Of a stretch of 64,000 bases of DNA, positions 38,046 to 47,019 are shown one piece after another. Made by a program: the position numbers and the translations under genes. The first letter of the stretch is position 1, and each line of letters opens with the position of its first letter. The notes under the pieces are model-generated. The model saw only the letters and a list, made by a program, of their open reading frames with translations, searched no databases and was not told where the DNA came from. Origin of the DNA: a bacterium SCSIO 12827 (GTDB lineage: Bacteria; Pseudomonadota; Alphaproteobacteria; Rhodospirillales; Casp-alpha2); contig CP073746.1 in assembly GCA_024397995.1 (NCBI GenBank), positions 1,860,001 to 1,924,000 of the forward strand, written 5' to 3'.

Positions 38046-38531
38046 ATGGTTGATCAAATTGCATTCAGAAACGCCTTGGCTTGTTTTGCCTCGGGCGTCA
38101 CGGTTGTCACCGCGCCCGGCGACGGGCAGGGGCCCGTCGGCGTAACCGTCAGCGCTTTCTGCTCGCTGTCCCTCGACCCGCCGTTGATCTTGGTTTGCCT
38201 GGATAACCGCACGGGATGCATTGCCCAATTCCTGGAATCAGGCGCCGGGTTCACGGTTAATGTCCTGGCCGCCGATCAACATGCTCTGTCCGACGCTTTC
38301 GCCGGGCCGCAGACCTTCGACCTGCACGGACATGGATTTAAGGCCGGTGCGACCGGCGCGCCGATCCTCGATGGCGTGGCGGCGGCACTGTCCTGCCAAA
38401 CCCACGCGATCCACGACGGCGGCGATCACCGCATCGTGGTCGGCCGCGTGGCGGATGTGCAAGTGGCCCGCGACAAGGCACCGCTGGTCTATTTCCAAAG
38501 CTCATATCGTGGGTTAAGTGGGCTCGCCTAA
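38046..38531 (+). CDS. Flavin reductase-like FMN-binding protein
   Basis: A 161-residue flavin reductase-like domain protein. Typical segments are FRNALACFASGVTVVTA, GVTVSAFCSLSLDPPLILVCL, FTVNVLAADQ and a final HRIVVGRVADV. Such proteins pass reduced flavin to a partner monooxygenase or act as flavin-binding oxidoreductases; no monooxygenase partner is nearby. The Met at 38046 starts the conserved region; a longer frame from 37941 adds unrelated residues. The 3' end overlaps the methyltransferase gene by 14 bases, an unusual partnership. Confidence 0.9.
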   Translation: MVDQIAFRNALACFASGVTVVTAPGDGQGPVGVTVSAFCSLSLDPPLILVCLDNRTGCIAQFLESGAGFTVNVLAADQHALSDAFAGPQTFDLHGHGFKAGATGAPILDGVAAALSCQTHAIHDGGDHRIVVGRVADVQVARDKAPLVYFQSSYRGLSGLA

Positions 38532-39297
38532 CCCTTCAATATCATTCAATTTACCCATCGTTCGCGCGGTGGCGGCGCAGCTTGTCGGCGGGATCGCGAC
38601 CGTGGCTGCCATGATCATCCTGCGCAATCTCGGCTGGCCGGCGCCGGCACCGGTGCTCTGCGTTATTTGGGGGGCTGTGGCGGCTGTGGCGACGTTGCCC
38701 TTGGGGCTCGCGCGGTGGTGGTTGCCGGTCCAGGCGGCCGGGCCGGTCCTGCTCTGGGTCGTGCTCGGCCTGCAGCCGCCTGGATGGGTCATCTTCGCCG
38801 TATTCGCGATCCTGCTTGCCGTCTATTGGAACGCCGTGGGTGAGGGCGTTCCCCTCTACCTGTCCAACGCCAAGACATGGCGCGCCGTTGAAAAGCTGTT
38901 GCCGAAACGGCACGGCATCCGCATGGCGGACCTGGGCAGTGGGCTCGGGGGGACGCTCTGGCTCCTCGCCGATGCGCGCCCGGATGCCGATTTCGACGGC
39001 TTCGAAACCGCCCCGTTGGTTTACCTCGCGACCCGCCTTAGAAAATTCACGCAACCGCGGGCGAACCTGCGAATCCGCTTTCTGTCCCTTTGGCGGGCGG
39101 ATTTAAGGAATTTCGATGTCGTTTATTGTTTCCTGTCACCCGTGCCCATGGCGCGTCTTTACGCCAAGGCCCGTGAGGAAATGAAGCCGGGCAGCCTGTT
39201 CATTTCCAACAGCTTTGCCGTGCCGGATGTCGCCCCGGACGAGATCGTCGAGGTCGACGACAGCCGGCGCACCCGGCTGCTGGTCTTCAGGATGTAG
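38518..39297 (+). CDS. Membrane-anchored class I SAM methyltransferase-like protein
   Basis: A 259-residue protein with GTG start. Residues ~12-105 contain three or four hydrophobic helices (VRAVAAQLVGGIATVAAMII, AGPVLLWVVLGL, WVIFAVFAILLAVYW). The cytoplasmic C-terminal part is a Rossmann methyltransferase-like domain with the SAM-binding ADLGSGLGGTLWLLA, the acidic GFETAP and a VYCFLSPVPM strand. Methyl acceptor unknown; lipid or quinone substrates would suit the membrane anchor, but this is inference. Start codon lies 14 bases inside the flavin reductase gene, implying coupling. Confidence 0.8.
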   Translation: MGSPNPSISFNLPIVRAVAAQLVGGIATVAAMIILRNLGWPAPAPVLCVIWGAVAAVATLPLGLARWWLPVQAAGPVLLWVVLGLQPPGWVIFAVFAILLAVYWNAVGEGVPLYLSNAKTWRAVEKLLPKRHGIRMADLGSGLGGTLWLLADARPDADFDGFETAPLVYLATRLRKFTQPRANLRIRFLSLWRADLRNFDVVYCFLSPVPMARLYAKAREEMKPGSLFISNSFAVPDVAPDEIVEVDDSRRTRLLVFRM

Positions 39298-39299
39298 GC

Positions 39300-40517
39300 C
39301 TAGTCCTTGCGGTTCGACAGGACCCGGGTCTGGAACCCAGCGTTGCATAGGGCTTCGACGATCGCGCGGGCATGTTCCGCGTCGATGGTTTCGATCACCA
39401 CGTCCAGTTCCGTGTCGCGGATCGGGCCGTCGGTGAACAGGCGCTGGTGGTAGACTTCCAGGATATTGCCGCCCAGACCGCCGATCAGCCCGGAGACCTC
39501 GGCCAACATGCCCGGACGGTCGCTCATCCCAATGCGCAAGGACACCATGCGCCCGCCGCGCACCAGGCCGCGCAGCAGGACGTTGGACAGCAGGCGGGAA
39601 TCGATGTTGCCACCGGAAATTACGATACCGACCTTTTTTCCGGCATACCGGCCATCGCCGGCCAGAAGAGCCGCCACGCCGGCCGCCCCAGCGCCCTCGG
39701 CAACGATGCGCTGGCCCTCGGCCAGGGCCAGGACGGCGGCTTCGATCTGATCTTCGCCCAGTACGGAGATATCCGTTACGTGGTCGGCGATGATCGGTTG
39801 AGTGATTTCGCCCGGCGTCTTCACGGCGATGCCTTCGGCGATGGTGGTGCCGGCACCGGTCGATGCTTCGCCGTTCAGGGCCTGGGCCATTGAGGGGTAA
39901 AGCGCCGTCTGCGCGCCGATCATCTCGATCCCCGGGTTGATCGCATGGGCCGCGATGGCGCAGCCGGCCATCAGGCCGCCGCCGCCGATGGGCACGATCA
40001 GGATGTCCAGATCCGGTACATCCTCAAGCAGTTCCAGGGCCACCGTGCCCTGACCGGCGATCACGTGGGGGTCATCGAAGGGTGCTATGAACAGTTTGCC
40101 GGTTTCCTCGGCATGGGCCAGGGCGGCATCCCTCGCGGCGTTGAAATCGACGCCTTCCAGGACCACCGTGGCGCCCAGGTCCTCGGTTCGCCCGACCTTG
40201 GTGAAGGGGGTGCCTTCAGGCATGTAGATGGTCGCCACGATGCCCAGCCGCCCGGCGTGATAGGCCACGCCCTGGGCGTGGTTGCCGGCCGAGGCGGCGA
40301 CGACGCCGCGCGCGCGCTCGTCACCCGATAGGCTGCCCAGCTTGATCCCGGCGCCACGGACCTTGAACGAGCCCGTGACCTGCAGGTTCTCCAGCTTCAG
40401 ATAAACATCGGCGCCGGTTGCCCGCGACAGCCGGCGCACCGGTAGGGCCGGGGTGCGAATGATCTCGCCCTGCAATTGGCGGGCGGCGTCGCGGATGGCA
40501 TCTATCGTCACGGTCAT
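39300..40517 (-). CDS. ilvA: Threonine ammonia-lyase with ACT domain
   Basis: Converts threonine to 2-oxobutyrate, the entry to isoleucine synthesis or threonine breakdown. The 405-residue protein has the PLP lysine in GSFKVRGAGIK, SAGNHAQGVAYHAGR, the phosphate loop GGGGLMAGC, and a C-terminal single ACT domain (about 325-405; RIGMSDRPGMLAEVSGLIG). The single ACT domain resembles the short IlvA form. A second, ACT-less relative lies at 13225-14229. It converges on the methyltransferase gene with two bases between the stops. Confidence 0.9.
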   Translation of the reverse strand: MTVTIDAIRDAARQLQGEIIRTPALPVRRLSRATGADVYLKLENLQVTGSFKVRGAGIKLGSLSGDERARGVVAASAGNHAQGVAYHAGRLGIVATIYMPEGTPFTKVGRTEDLGATVVLEGVDFNAARDAALAHAEETGKLFIAPFDDPHVIAGQGTVALELLEDVPDLDILIVPIGGGGLMAGCAIAAHAINPGIEMIGAQTALYPSMAQALNGEASTGAGTTIAEGIAVKTPGEITQPIIADHVTDISVLGEDQIEAAVLALAEGQRIVAEGAGAAGVAALLAGDGRYAGKKVGIVISGGNIDSRLLSNVLLRGLVRGGRMVSLRIGMSDRPGMLAEVSGLIGGLGGNILEVYHQRLFTDGPIRDTELDVVIETIDAEHARAIVEALCNAGFQTRVLSNRKD

Positions 40518-40565
40518 GGCACAAGTTCCGTTGCGGCAACTGAAGCCGCCGTTCTACACGCTTGC

Positions 40566-42893
40566 TTAGTCTTTTGGCAGAATTTTCAGAACGTCACCCG
40601 CCTCGGGCGGGATGGTTTCAAGGGTCAGGGTTTGGCCATCCCGCCAGGCATCGGCCAGATCGCGATACCGCGGGCTGAGCGGATTGCCCGACTGCCCCGT
40701 CGCGATGACGAAGCGGGAGCCGTCCAGATCGCTTAAATCCATAAGGGCGCGCAGCCCCGCCCCATGGCGGTGGGCAAAGGGAGCCTCCTTGCGCCCCAGC
40801 CACATGGCGCCCCGGTTGAGGGTGTCGTTGCCGCCGTCCGTCGCGACCTCGACCGCCGTCCAATCGCGCAGCAGGGGAAGGTGCCTGAACACCGGATGCT
40901 CGAACCGGGCGACATGGACATCGCCCCAAAGCGCCGTGCGACCCAGTTCCCGGTCCAGACCCATCAGGTCGCGGGCCGTCTGATCCAGGGCGCGGATAAC
41001 CGCCTCGGCACAGGTTTCGATCTTGTCCGCAGTCGTCACGTCGTCGCACCATTGCTGCCCGGCGGTCAGGGCGCGGACCACGGCCTGGATGCGCAGGCCG
41101 TGCCAGCGGTCAATCAGGTCGCCCAGGTCGTCGGCGAAGATGGCGCGTTTTAGATTCAAGGCGAAGAACATGAAGGCGAGGGGTGCGCGCTGGCGGCGGT
41201 CCATGGCGCCGTCCCAACGCTCCAACATGCGAACCAGGGGCCTGCTGCCGGAAACGTCGTCCAGTTGTGCCAAAGCGAAGGCCAACAGTTCCTCGGCCCC
41301 GGCGGAATGAATGTCCATCTGGGGGGTGATCGGATCGGGCCGGTCTCCGGCCAGCAGATCGGCCAGCCGTCGGGCGCGGAAGGGCGGCGGCCAGTCGGCG
41401 GCGATCGCGAAGGGAAAGCCCGGAGGCGTGACCTTGTTGTTGGCGTTCAGCAGCACGCCGCCCGGCGGATCGGCATAGCGCGGCATCACCGAAGGGTCTA
41501 GATAGCCGTCGTGCCCCACCGGCCCCTGGGTGCGGACCAACGGCACCGCGCCGCCGCGTTTGCGCTTGGGCAGACGGCCCGCCGTGACCATGCCGATATC
41601 GCCTGCCCGGGTGGCATACAGGATGTTCTGCACCGGGGCATGGAACTGGCGCAGGGCCGCCGCGACATCGGACTTGGTCTTGGCGGCATTGAGGGCCAGG
41701 AGCGCTTCCGGCGTGCGGTCGCCCGCTTTCAGATAAGGGGCAGAGAGGGTCACCGGGCGGCCGCCGGCCTCGGTAATGACGGGGCCGTCGGGGGTTTCCA
41801 GCACCTTCAGGGTTTCCGGCGCGCCGTCCCGTACCTTGATGACCTCAGTGCGTGTGCCGAATTCGGCCATCCCGTCACCGGTATCGGTGCGGTAGGTGCC
41901 CGGTTGCCCGGCCGGGGTTTCGATAATCAGGTCTTCCGTATCCGCCCCCGTGGTCGTGAATCCCCAGGCGACATGGCCGTTATGGCCGATCACCAAGAAC
42001 GGCACGCCGGGCACGGTCGCCCCGGCAAGCACACCACCCGGGGTTTCCAGGCGCGCCAGATACCACAAGATCGGCGCCCGGAATTCCAGATGCGGGTCGT
42101 TGGCCAGGAACGGCTTGCCGGTCGACGTGCGCGCCCCCGACAGCGCCCAGGCGTTGGACGCCGTGCCCGGTGCGCCCGCGCTGCGCGGATCCCAATCCAT
42201 GGCGGGAAAGGCCGCCAAACCACTGCCGCCGCCGGGGACGCCGGGAAAGGCCGTCGGCGCGTCACCGGGGTAGGGCGGCCATAGGAAATCCACCTGTTCC
42301 GGTGATAGTCTAGCCAGCATGTCGAGACGAAGGCGTTCCGTCCGCCAGTTCCCCGCCAGGCGCAGGGCCATCAGCTTGCCCCAGACCAGGCTGTCGGCGG
42401 GGCGCCAGGGTTCGGGCGTGTGACGAAGGGCGAGGAATTCGACGGTGCGCGGCCAGTCGGTATCGTCGATCCAGGCGTTGACCCCATCGGCATAGGCCTT
42501 CAGACGGTTCTTCAATTCGGGCGACGCTGCCTTCGCCTGCGCCTCGGCCAGCCGGTAGATTCCCAGCCTGCGCATGTAACGGTCCATGTCGAGGGCCGGC
42601 GCGCCCAACATTTCCGCCAGCCGTCCCGCCCCCGCGCGGCGCATCAATTCCATCTGGAAGAACCGGTCCTGGGCATGGACGAAACCAAGGGCGAAAAAGG
42701 CGCTGCCCTCGTTATCGGCGCGGATGCGCGGCACGCCATGGCCGTCGCGGGTGACCGTCACCGGCGCCGAAAGACCCGTGAGTTTCAGGCTTCCCGACGT
42801 CTTGGCAAAGGTCGGGACGAGCAGGGCCGCACCGCCGCCGACAAGCGCAACGGCCAGCGCAAAGCCCCAGACCTTCAGCCCACCCAGCCGCAT
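40566..42893 (-). CDS. Penicillin acylase family protein (Ntn hydrolase)
   Basis: A 775-residue periplasmic amidase precursor of the penicillin/acyl-homoserine-lactone acylase family. After an N-terminal hydrophobic segment (about 7-27) come RDGHGVPRIRAD and ALGFVHAQDR, and the autocatalytic site GTASNAWALSG where Ser246 becomes the N-terminal nucleophile of the beta chain. Beta-chain features include NDPHLEFRAP, PGVPFLVIGHNGHVAWG and LLNANNKV. Start at 42893 is chosen for its GAAAGG ribosome site; a Met at 42932 has none. Substrate unknown; quorum-signal acylation is one possibility. Confidence 0.88.
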   Translation of the reverse strand: MRLGGLKVWGFALAVALVGGGAALLVPTFAKTSGSLKLTGLSAPVTVTRDGHGVPRIRADNEGSAFFALGFVHAQDRFFQMELMRRAGAGRLAEMLGAPALDMDRYMRRLGIYRLAEAQAKAASPELKNRLKAYADGVNAWIDDTDWPRTVEFLALRHTPEPWRPADSLVWGKLMALRLAGNWRTERLRLDMLARLSPEQVDFLWPPYPGDAPTAFPGVPGGGSGLAAFPAMDWDPRSAGAPGTASNAWALSGARTSTGKPFLANDPHLEFRAPILWYLARLETPGGVLAGATVPGVPFLVIGHNGHVAWGFTTTGADTEDLIIETPAGQPGTYRTDTGDGMAEFGTRTEVIKVRDGAPETLKVLETPDGPVITEAGGRPVTLSAPYLKAGDRTPEALLALNAAKTKSDVAAALRQFHAPVQNILYATRAGDIGMVTAGRLPKRKRGGAVPLVRTQGPVGHDGYLDPSVMPRYADPPGGVLLNANNKVTPPGFPFAIAADWPPPFRARRLADLLAGDRPDPITPQMDIHSAGAEELLAFALAQLDDVSGSRPLVRMLERWDGAMDRRQRAPLAFMFFALNLKRAIFADDLGDLIDRWHGLRIQAVVRALTAGQQWCDDVTTADKIETCAEAVIRALDQTARDLMGLDRELGRTALWGDVHVARFEHPVFRHLPLLRDWTAVEVATDGGNDTLNRGAMWLGRKEAPFAHRHGAGLRALMDLSDLDGSRFVIATGQSGNPLSPRYRDLADAWRDGQTLTLETIPPEAGDVLKILPKD

Positions 42894-43067
42894 CGCGAAC
42901 CTTTCGGGCCGGAAATTTTCGCCCGCCTGCATTGCGGGGGGTAAATCTTGGCGTTATACATCGCGCGACACCAATCTTGCGCCGGCCCCCGGTTTCCGGG
43001 CGTGCCAAGCGTTCCCTACCATCGCCTGACGCCCACAATAAGGCGCGACCAACAAAAGGAAACAGAC

Positions 43068-44285
43068 ATGTCCGGACCCTTGAGCGGCCTTCGGGTTTTC
43101 GATCTGACCCGCATTCTGGCGGGCCCCTCCTGCACGCAGATTCTTGGCGACTTGGGCGCCGACGTGATCAAGGTGGAAATTCCCGGCAAGGGCGACGACA
43201 CGCGCGGCTTCGCGCCGCCCTACCTGAAGGACGGCGAGGGCAAAGACACGGACCAGAGCGCCTATTTCACCTGCGCCAACCGCAACAAGCGCTCGATCAC
43301 CCTGGACCTGACCAAGCCCGAAGGTATCGAATTGGCGAAGAAGATGATCGCCAAGTCCGACGTGCTGGTCGAGAACTTCAAGACCGGCGGCCTCGCCAAG
43401 TACGGCCTGGGCTATGAGCAGCTGAAGGACGACAATCCGGGCCTCGTCTATTGCTCGGTCACCGGCTTCGGCCATACGGGTCCCTACGCCAACCGCCCCG
43501 GATACGACGTGCTGATCCAGGGCATGGGCGGCTTCATGAGCGTCACCGGCGAGCCGGACAGCGACCCGCAGAAAGCCGGCATCCCCATTTCCGACCTGAT
43601 CGCCGGCATGTACGCCGCGGTCGGCATCAACGCGGCCCTGCGCCACCGCGAAGTCACGGGCGAAGGGCAGCACATCGACATCGGCATGTTGGACACCACC
43701 GCCGCCATTCTGTCGATCCAGGGGGCAAACTTCCTGGCCACCGGCCAGAACCCGCCGCGTCTGGGCAATGCGCATCCGAACATCGTGCCTTACCAGTCGT
43801 TCGCGACCGCCGACGGCGACATCATTCTGGCGGTCGGCAATGACGGCCAGTTCCAGCGTTTCTGCAAGGTCGCCGGCTGTGAGAATCTGGCCGAAGACCC
43901 GAAATTCGCGACCAACGCCAACCGCGTATCGAACCGGGACGAAATCGTCGCCCTGCTGAAGCCGATCATCGCGGCCAAGCCGTCGGAATTCTGGCTGACC
44001 GAGTTGGAAAAGAACAACGTCAGTTGCGGGCCCATCAATCGCCTGGACCAGGTGTTTTCCGATCCGCAGTTCCTGGCCCGCGGCATGCGCCTCGACATGC
44101 CGCATCCGAAGACCGGCAGCAAGCCGGTCAGCATGGTCGCAAGCCCCCTGAAGTTCTCGAAATCGCAGGTCGATTACCGCATGGCGCCGCCGGTTCTGGG
44201 CCAGCATTCGGAAGAGGTTCTGGGCGAAGTCCTGGGTCTCAGCCCCGACGAGGTCGCGGGCCTGCGTGACCGCGGCGTGATTTGA
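43068..44285 (+). CDS. CaiB/BaiF family CoA-transferase
   Basis: Family III CoA-transferase of 405 residues. The N-terminal GLRVFDLTRILAGPSCTQIL and DLGADVIKVE, then RSITLDLTKPEG, and the NRPGYDVLIQGMGGFMSVTG segment are typical. These enzymes move CoA between carboxylic acids through an Asp-linked intermediate; the acids here are not predictable. The Met at 43068 lies in AGGAAACAGAC, and a 40-codon extension overlapping the divergent gene region was rejected. The following hydrolase starts 32 bases after the stop, consistent with an acyl-CoA-related operon. Confidence 0.92.
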   Translation: MSGPLSGLRVFDLTRILAGPSCTQILGDLGADVIKVEIPGKGDDTRGFAPPYLKDGEGKDTDQSAYFTCANRNKRSITLDLTKPEGIELAKKMIAKSDVLVENFKTGGLAKYGLGYEQLKDDNPGLVYCSVTGFGHTGPYANRPGYDVLIQGMGGFMSVTGEPDSDPQKAGIPISDLIAGMYAAVGINAALRHREVTGEGQHIDIGMLDTTAAILSIQGANFLATGQNPPRLGNAHPNIVPYQSFATADGDIILAVGNDGQFQRFCKVAGCENLAEDPKFATNANRVSNRDEIVALLKPIIAAKPSEFWLTELEKNNVSCGPINRLDQVFSDPQFLARGMRLDMPHPKTGSKPVSMVASPLKFSKSQVDYRMAPPVLGQHSEEVLGEVLGLSPDEVAGLRDRGVI

Positions 44286-44317
44286 CGCCGTGGCGGACGG
44301 GGCAGGGGAGCGTGAAC

Positions 44318-45160
44318 ATGCAGCGCAAATCGTTCCTCGGCCGCTCCGCCCTCGGCACGTTTCACGAGGTCGTTTATTGGCAATGGGGCCCGGCCGACGG
44401 TCCGGTCCTGCTCTGCGTTCATGGCCTGACCCGTAACGGCCGCGACTTTGATGCGGTGGCCGAACGGTTCTCCGACCGTTGGCGCGTCGTCTGCCCCGAC
44501 ATCGTCGGGCGCGGCGACAGCGGCCGATTGACCGATCCCCTGCAATACGGCTATCCGCAATACCTTGCCGACCTGACGGCCTTGATCGCGCGGCTCGACG
44601 TGGATCGGGTCGCCTGGCTCGGCACCTCCATGGGGGCGCTGCTCGGCATGATCATGGCGGCGGGGCCGGGGACACCTGTCGCACGCCTGCTGATGAACGA
44701 TGCCGGGCCGGTGGTGACCAAGGATTCCCTGCAACGCATCGCCGCCTACCTGGGCACGGCGCCGGACTTCACTGATATGGCCGAGGCGGAAGCCTATATC
44801 CGCCAAGTCCACGCGCCGTTCGGCCCCCTGACCGACGCTCAATGGGCGCATCTCGCCCGTCACAGCGTGCGTGAGGGGACCGGTGGGCGGCTGGTGCTGA
44901 AGTACGATCCCGGCCTGGCCAAACCGTTCCAGAGCGCAGTCGACAACGATTTGGTGCTGTGGCCCGTGTGGGATGCGATCCGCTGTCCGGTCACCGTGAT
45001 CCGGGGCGCGCAATCGGACCTTTTGCGCGCCGACACCCTGGCGGAGATGCAATCCCGCGGCCCCAAAGCGAAGGCCCATGAAATTCCCGGTGTCGGCCAT
45101 GCGCCGGCTTTGATGGACGAGGTTCAGCTGGATCTGATCGCGGACTGGCTTACGGACTGA
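44318..45160 (+). CDS. Alpha/beta hydrolase (second of two paralogues)
   Basis: Cytoplasmic alpha/beta-hydrolase of 280 residues. Nucleophile Ser104 in GTSMGA, acid in RGAQSDLL, His in GVGHAPAL, oxyanion-loop HGLTRNGRDF. Shares all these blocks with the protein at 14207-15076. Start at 44318 follows AGGGGAG; a TTG 12 codons earlier overlapping the CoA-transferase is less likely. Substrate unknown. Its place after a CoA-transferase suggests thioester or ester chemistry, but that is inference only. Confidence 0.86.
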   Translation: MQRKSFLGRSALGTFHEVVYWQWGPADGPVLLCVHGLTRNGRDFDAVAERFSDRWRVVCPDIVGRGDSGRLTDPLQYGYPQYLADLTALIARLDVDRVAWLGTSMGALLGMIMAAGPGTPVARLLMNDAGPVVTKDSLQRIAAYLGTAPDFTDMAEAEAYIRQVHAPFGPLTDAQWAHLARHSVREGTGGRLVLKYDPGLAKPFQSAVDNDLVLWPVWDAIRCPVTVIRGAQSDLLRADTLAEMQSRGPKAKAHEIPGVGHAPALMDEVQLDLIADWLTD

Positions 45161-45202
45161 ACCGACTCGAATTTATTCAGCGGACACATACCTTTGTCTG
45201 TA

Positions 45203-45231
45203 TTGAAAGTCGCCGGGCCGACGAATACTAT
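45203..45231 (+). promoter_or_regulatory. Candidate sigma70 promoter of cheW
   Basis: TTGAAA (45203-45208), 17-base spacer, TACTAT (45226-45231). Predicted start near 45238, leaving a leader of about 60 bases before cheW. Confidence 0.5.
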
Positions 45232-45300
45232 GCAGCCACGTTAAGGATCGGTCAGACGCATTTTCGCGCAAGGCCGCCGGAAACCTGGGGAGTGCCGACA

Positions 45301-45816
45301 ATGGCGGAAGTTCAGGCTGTAAATTCGTCCCGCGCGCTGCGCGAAGCGGAAACCCGCGAACTGGCGACGCACCCGGGTGAGGACCTGGAAGATTTCGTGA
45401 CCTTCCGGGTCAAAAAGCAGCTGTTCGGCATTCCCGTGCTGATGGTCCAGGATATCCTGTCACCGGACCGCATCGCCTCGATCCCGCTGGCGCCGCCGGA
45501 AGTACGCGGTTCCATCAACCTGCGCGGCCGCATCGTCACCGTCATTGACGTGCGGGTACGCCTGGGCTTGCCGGCCAGCACGGAAGCCTCGGAAAACGCC
45601 ATGGCGGTGACGGTGGAGCACGAACACGAGCTTTACACCCTGCTGGTCGACAGTATCGGTGACGTGATCAGCCTGTCCAACGATCTTTACGAGCGGAATC
45701 CAGCAACCCTGGATTCACTGTGGCGCGAATTCGCCAACGGAATCTATCGCTTGAAGGGTGAGTTGATGGTGGTGCTTGATGTGCACCGCCTGCTGAACAT
45801 CAGCGTCCGGCTCTAG
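45301..45816 (+). CDS. cheW: Chemotaxis adaptor CheW
   Basis: Couples chemoreceptors to the CheA kinase in cytoplasmic arrays. The 171-residue protein consists of a CheW domain at about 32-170 (FVTFRVKKQLFGIPVLMVQDIL, split by the expected strands; RGSINLRGRIVTVIDVRVRLGL; LLVDSIGDVISL) after a ~30-residue charged N-terminal tail. No other che genes are nearby. The Met at 45301 sits nine bases from GGGGAG; a GTG three codons earlier is the alternative. It converges on hemB with 13 bases between the stops. Confidence 0.93.
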   Translation: MAEVQAVNSSRALREAETRELATHPGEDLEDFVTFRVKKQLFGIPVLMVQDILSPDRIASIPLAPPEVRGSINLRGRIVTVIDVRVRLGLPASTEASENAMAVTVEHEHELYTLLVDSIGDVISLSNDLYERNPATLDSLWREFANGIYRLKGELMVVLDVHRLLNISVRL

Positions 45817-45829
45817 AAGCGATCGCCCA

Positions 45830-46843
<1,014 letters not shown>

Positions 46844-46969
46844 TCAGCCAAATGGCTTGGACGGAGCCGACAAAATCCCTTGGGCCCGGGGTAAAGTCAA
46901 CGTTTCTCGGCGCCCCTTGGCCTCGCGTTAAGGGGATTGGTCCCTTTACCCGATATGGAATTTGCCTTA

Positions 46970-47000
46970 CGTTTACGTAAACGGAAACCATAACGATAAT
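46970..47000 (+). promoter_or_regulatory. icmF promoter with palindromic operator over the -35 box
   Basis: A 14-base perfect palindrome CGTTTACGTAAACG (46970-46983) contains TTTACG as -35 (46972-46977), followed at 17-base spacing by GATAAT (46995-47000). The predicted start near 47007 is about 13 bases before the GTG of icmF. A regulator bound here would block RNA polymerase. The core resembles, from memory, motifs reported for LiuR-type (MerR family) regulators of branched-chain amino acid and acyl-CoA catabolism. Confidence 0.55.
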
Positions 47001-47019
47001 TGGGAACGGAAACACCATC

